A program made the position numbers and the translations under genes. Below, piece by piece: positions 32,256-64,000 of a stretch of DNA of 64,000 nt. Each line of letters begins with the position of its first letter. Within the stretch, counting starts at the first letter, position 1. The stretch lies in NCBI RefSeq assembly GCF_026151205.1, contig NC_087073.1:21974270-22038269 (forward strand), read 5' to 3'. The DNA is from Bolinopsis microptera (lineage: Eukaryota > Ctenophora > Tentaculata > Lobata > Bolinopsidae). The notes beneath the pieces are model-generated. The model was not told the DNA's origin and did not search any database. It saw only the letters and a program-made list of their open reading frames with translations.

Positions 32256-32852
32256 GTTGGGGGATATTTACAGCAGACAGGAAATTATTTACATTTTCAA
32301 TCACTGATTTGAGGAAGGCAATGTTTGGGGAGGAAATACCACCGATCACTACACAGAGGGTCTCTAAAACTTTAATTCTAGTATTTACGACAAGTAGATT
32401 GAGATTATTTTTAGAATCATGTTTGATCTGTCTGACTGTTGTGGTTTGTGTAACCTCGGAGCAGTAATATCAAGACGTGTTATAATCAGTTCCTAGCGAT
32501 CCTGGTCCTTTACGAGCGTAGTGCTACTTGTTGACTAATACTAGTATAACTAGTACTATTTGTTACTATTTACTACTGTTACACTGTTACTAACATTTAT
32601 ATAACTTCTATCTTAGTACAGGTATAAAACCTTTATAAAAGTAAAGTTATTACACCGTTATCATGTGCCTCGAGGATTTCTACAATCTCAAGCCCAAAAC
32701 ATAAAACGAGTTTTTATAAATTTATCGAAATAAGCACCGGTGGGTTTTATACTACTGCTTATGATTTTAGATATATGATCATTACATGAAGCCAACCTCG
32801 TTTGATAGCGTATAAACGAGCTCATAAAAACAATCTTTTTTAAATAAGACAT
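32256..32852. other. 5' flank of Tg1/WAP gene
   Basis: AT-rich sequence between the 17-bp array and the duplicated first coding exon. No TATA box placed with confidence. Confidence 0.3.
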
Positions 32853-32916
32853 TATTGAGTAAACCTTTCTAACCCCTCTCTTTTGTAGACATGATATCAG
32901 TATTGGCTCTTACACT

Positions 32917-32962
<46 letters not shown>

Positions 32963-32974
32963 GAAATTATTTTT
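32853..32974 (+). pseudogene. Duplicated signal-peptide exon disrupted by CT expansion
   Basis: A 122-bp upstream duplicate of the segment holding the first coding exon (32975-33055). It repeats TATTGAGTAAACC, TTTGTAG and ATGATATCAGTATTGGCTCT, but the CTCTCTCC that ends the real exon is replaced by about 45 bp of CT repeats. The donor ATTAG/GTAAGG is lost, and the frame runs through a Leu-Ser repeat to a nearby stop. It could act as a decoy start exon. Confidence 0.85.
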
Positions 32975-33012
32975 TATTGAGTAAACCTTTCTAACCCCTC
33001 TCCTTTGTAGAC

Positions 33013-64000
<30,988 letters not shown>

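Overview
The window is from an animal (metazoan) nuclear genome, almost certainly an invertebrate. It has spliced genes with GT-AG introns, an organic-anion transporter of the animal SLCO/OATP family, a secreted multidomain protein with thyroglobulin type-1 and WAP domains, LINE remnants, short DNA transposons with target-site duplications, and TTAGGG-type telomeric repeats inside the sequence. I cannot name the phylum. No bacterial-type genes, rRNA, tRNA gene or CRISPR array is visible.

Layout. (1) About 1.5-10.8 kb, minus strand: an SLCO/OATP-type transporter assembled here from 11 exons whose reading phases all agree, ending in a stop at 1499; only the start-codon exon was not found. Its introns hold a decayed reverse-transcriptase fragment (about 2.24-3.11 kb), a near-intact LINE on the opposite strand (about 4.58-7.73 kb, broken by one 5-bp duplication), and two DNA-transposon derivatives (7736-8505 and 8820-9149). 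(2) About 10.8-17.3 kb: repeat-rich DNA with a segmental duplication and several short inverted-repeat elements. (3) 17.3-23.0 kb: a 5.7-kb array of a 16-bp repeat. (4) 23-32.9 kb: apparently gene-poor, with many short transposons and simple repeats. (5) About 33.0 kb to the right edge, plus strand: a secreted protein gene with a signal peptide, Tg1 domain, unassigned module, WAP domain, Ser/Thr-rich mucin-like segment and second Tg1 domain; it continues past the window. (6) Nested in its last visible intron, on the minus strand, is a small secreted-peptide-like gene (47333-47518) with a TATA box and four CACGTG E-boxes upstream.

The most unusual property is the intron content of the Tg1/WAP gene. 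Separate introns carry different tandem arrays: 29 bp, 43 bp, a mixed 15-bp/TTAGGG/GGGTCA array, and a 16-kb array of about 380 copies of a 42-bp unit. The 42-bp unit looks like the 3' end of an intron (branch-point-like CTAAAC, pyrimidine tract, AG), and the array runs straight into the acceptor of the next exon. The intron therefore carries hundreds of tandem 3' splice-site-like sequences. The long ORFs in this array and in the 16-bp array arise from repeat periodicity and are not annotated as genes.

The two main genes are not functionally linked by anything visible: one is a membrane transporter and the other a secreted or matrix protein.
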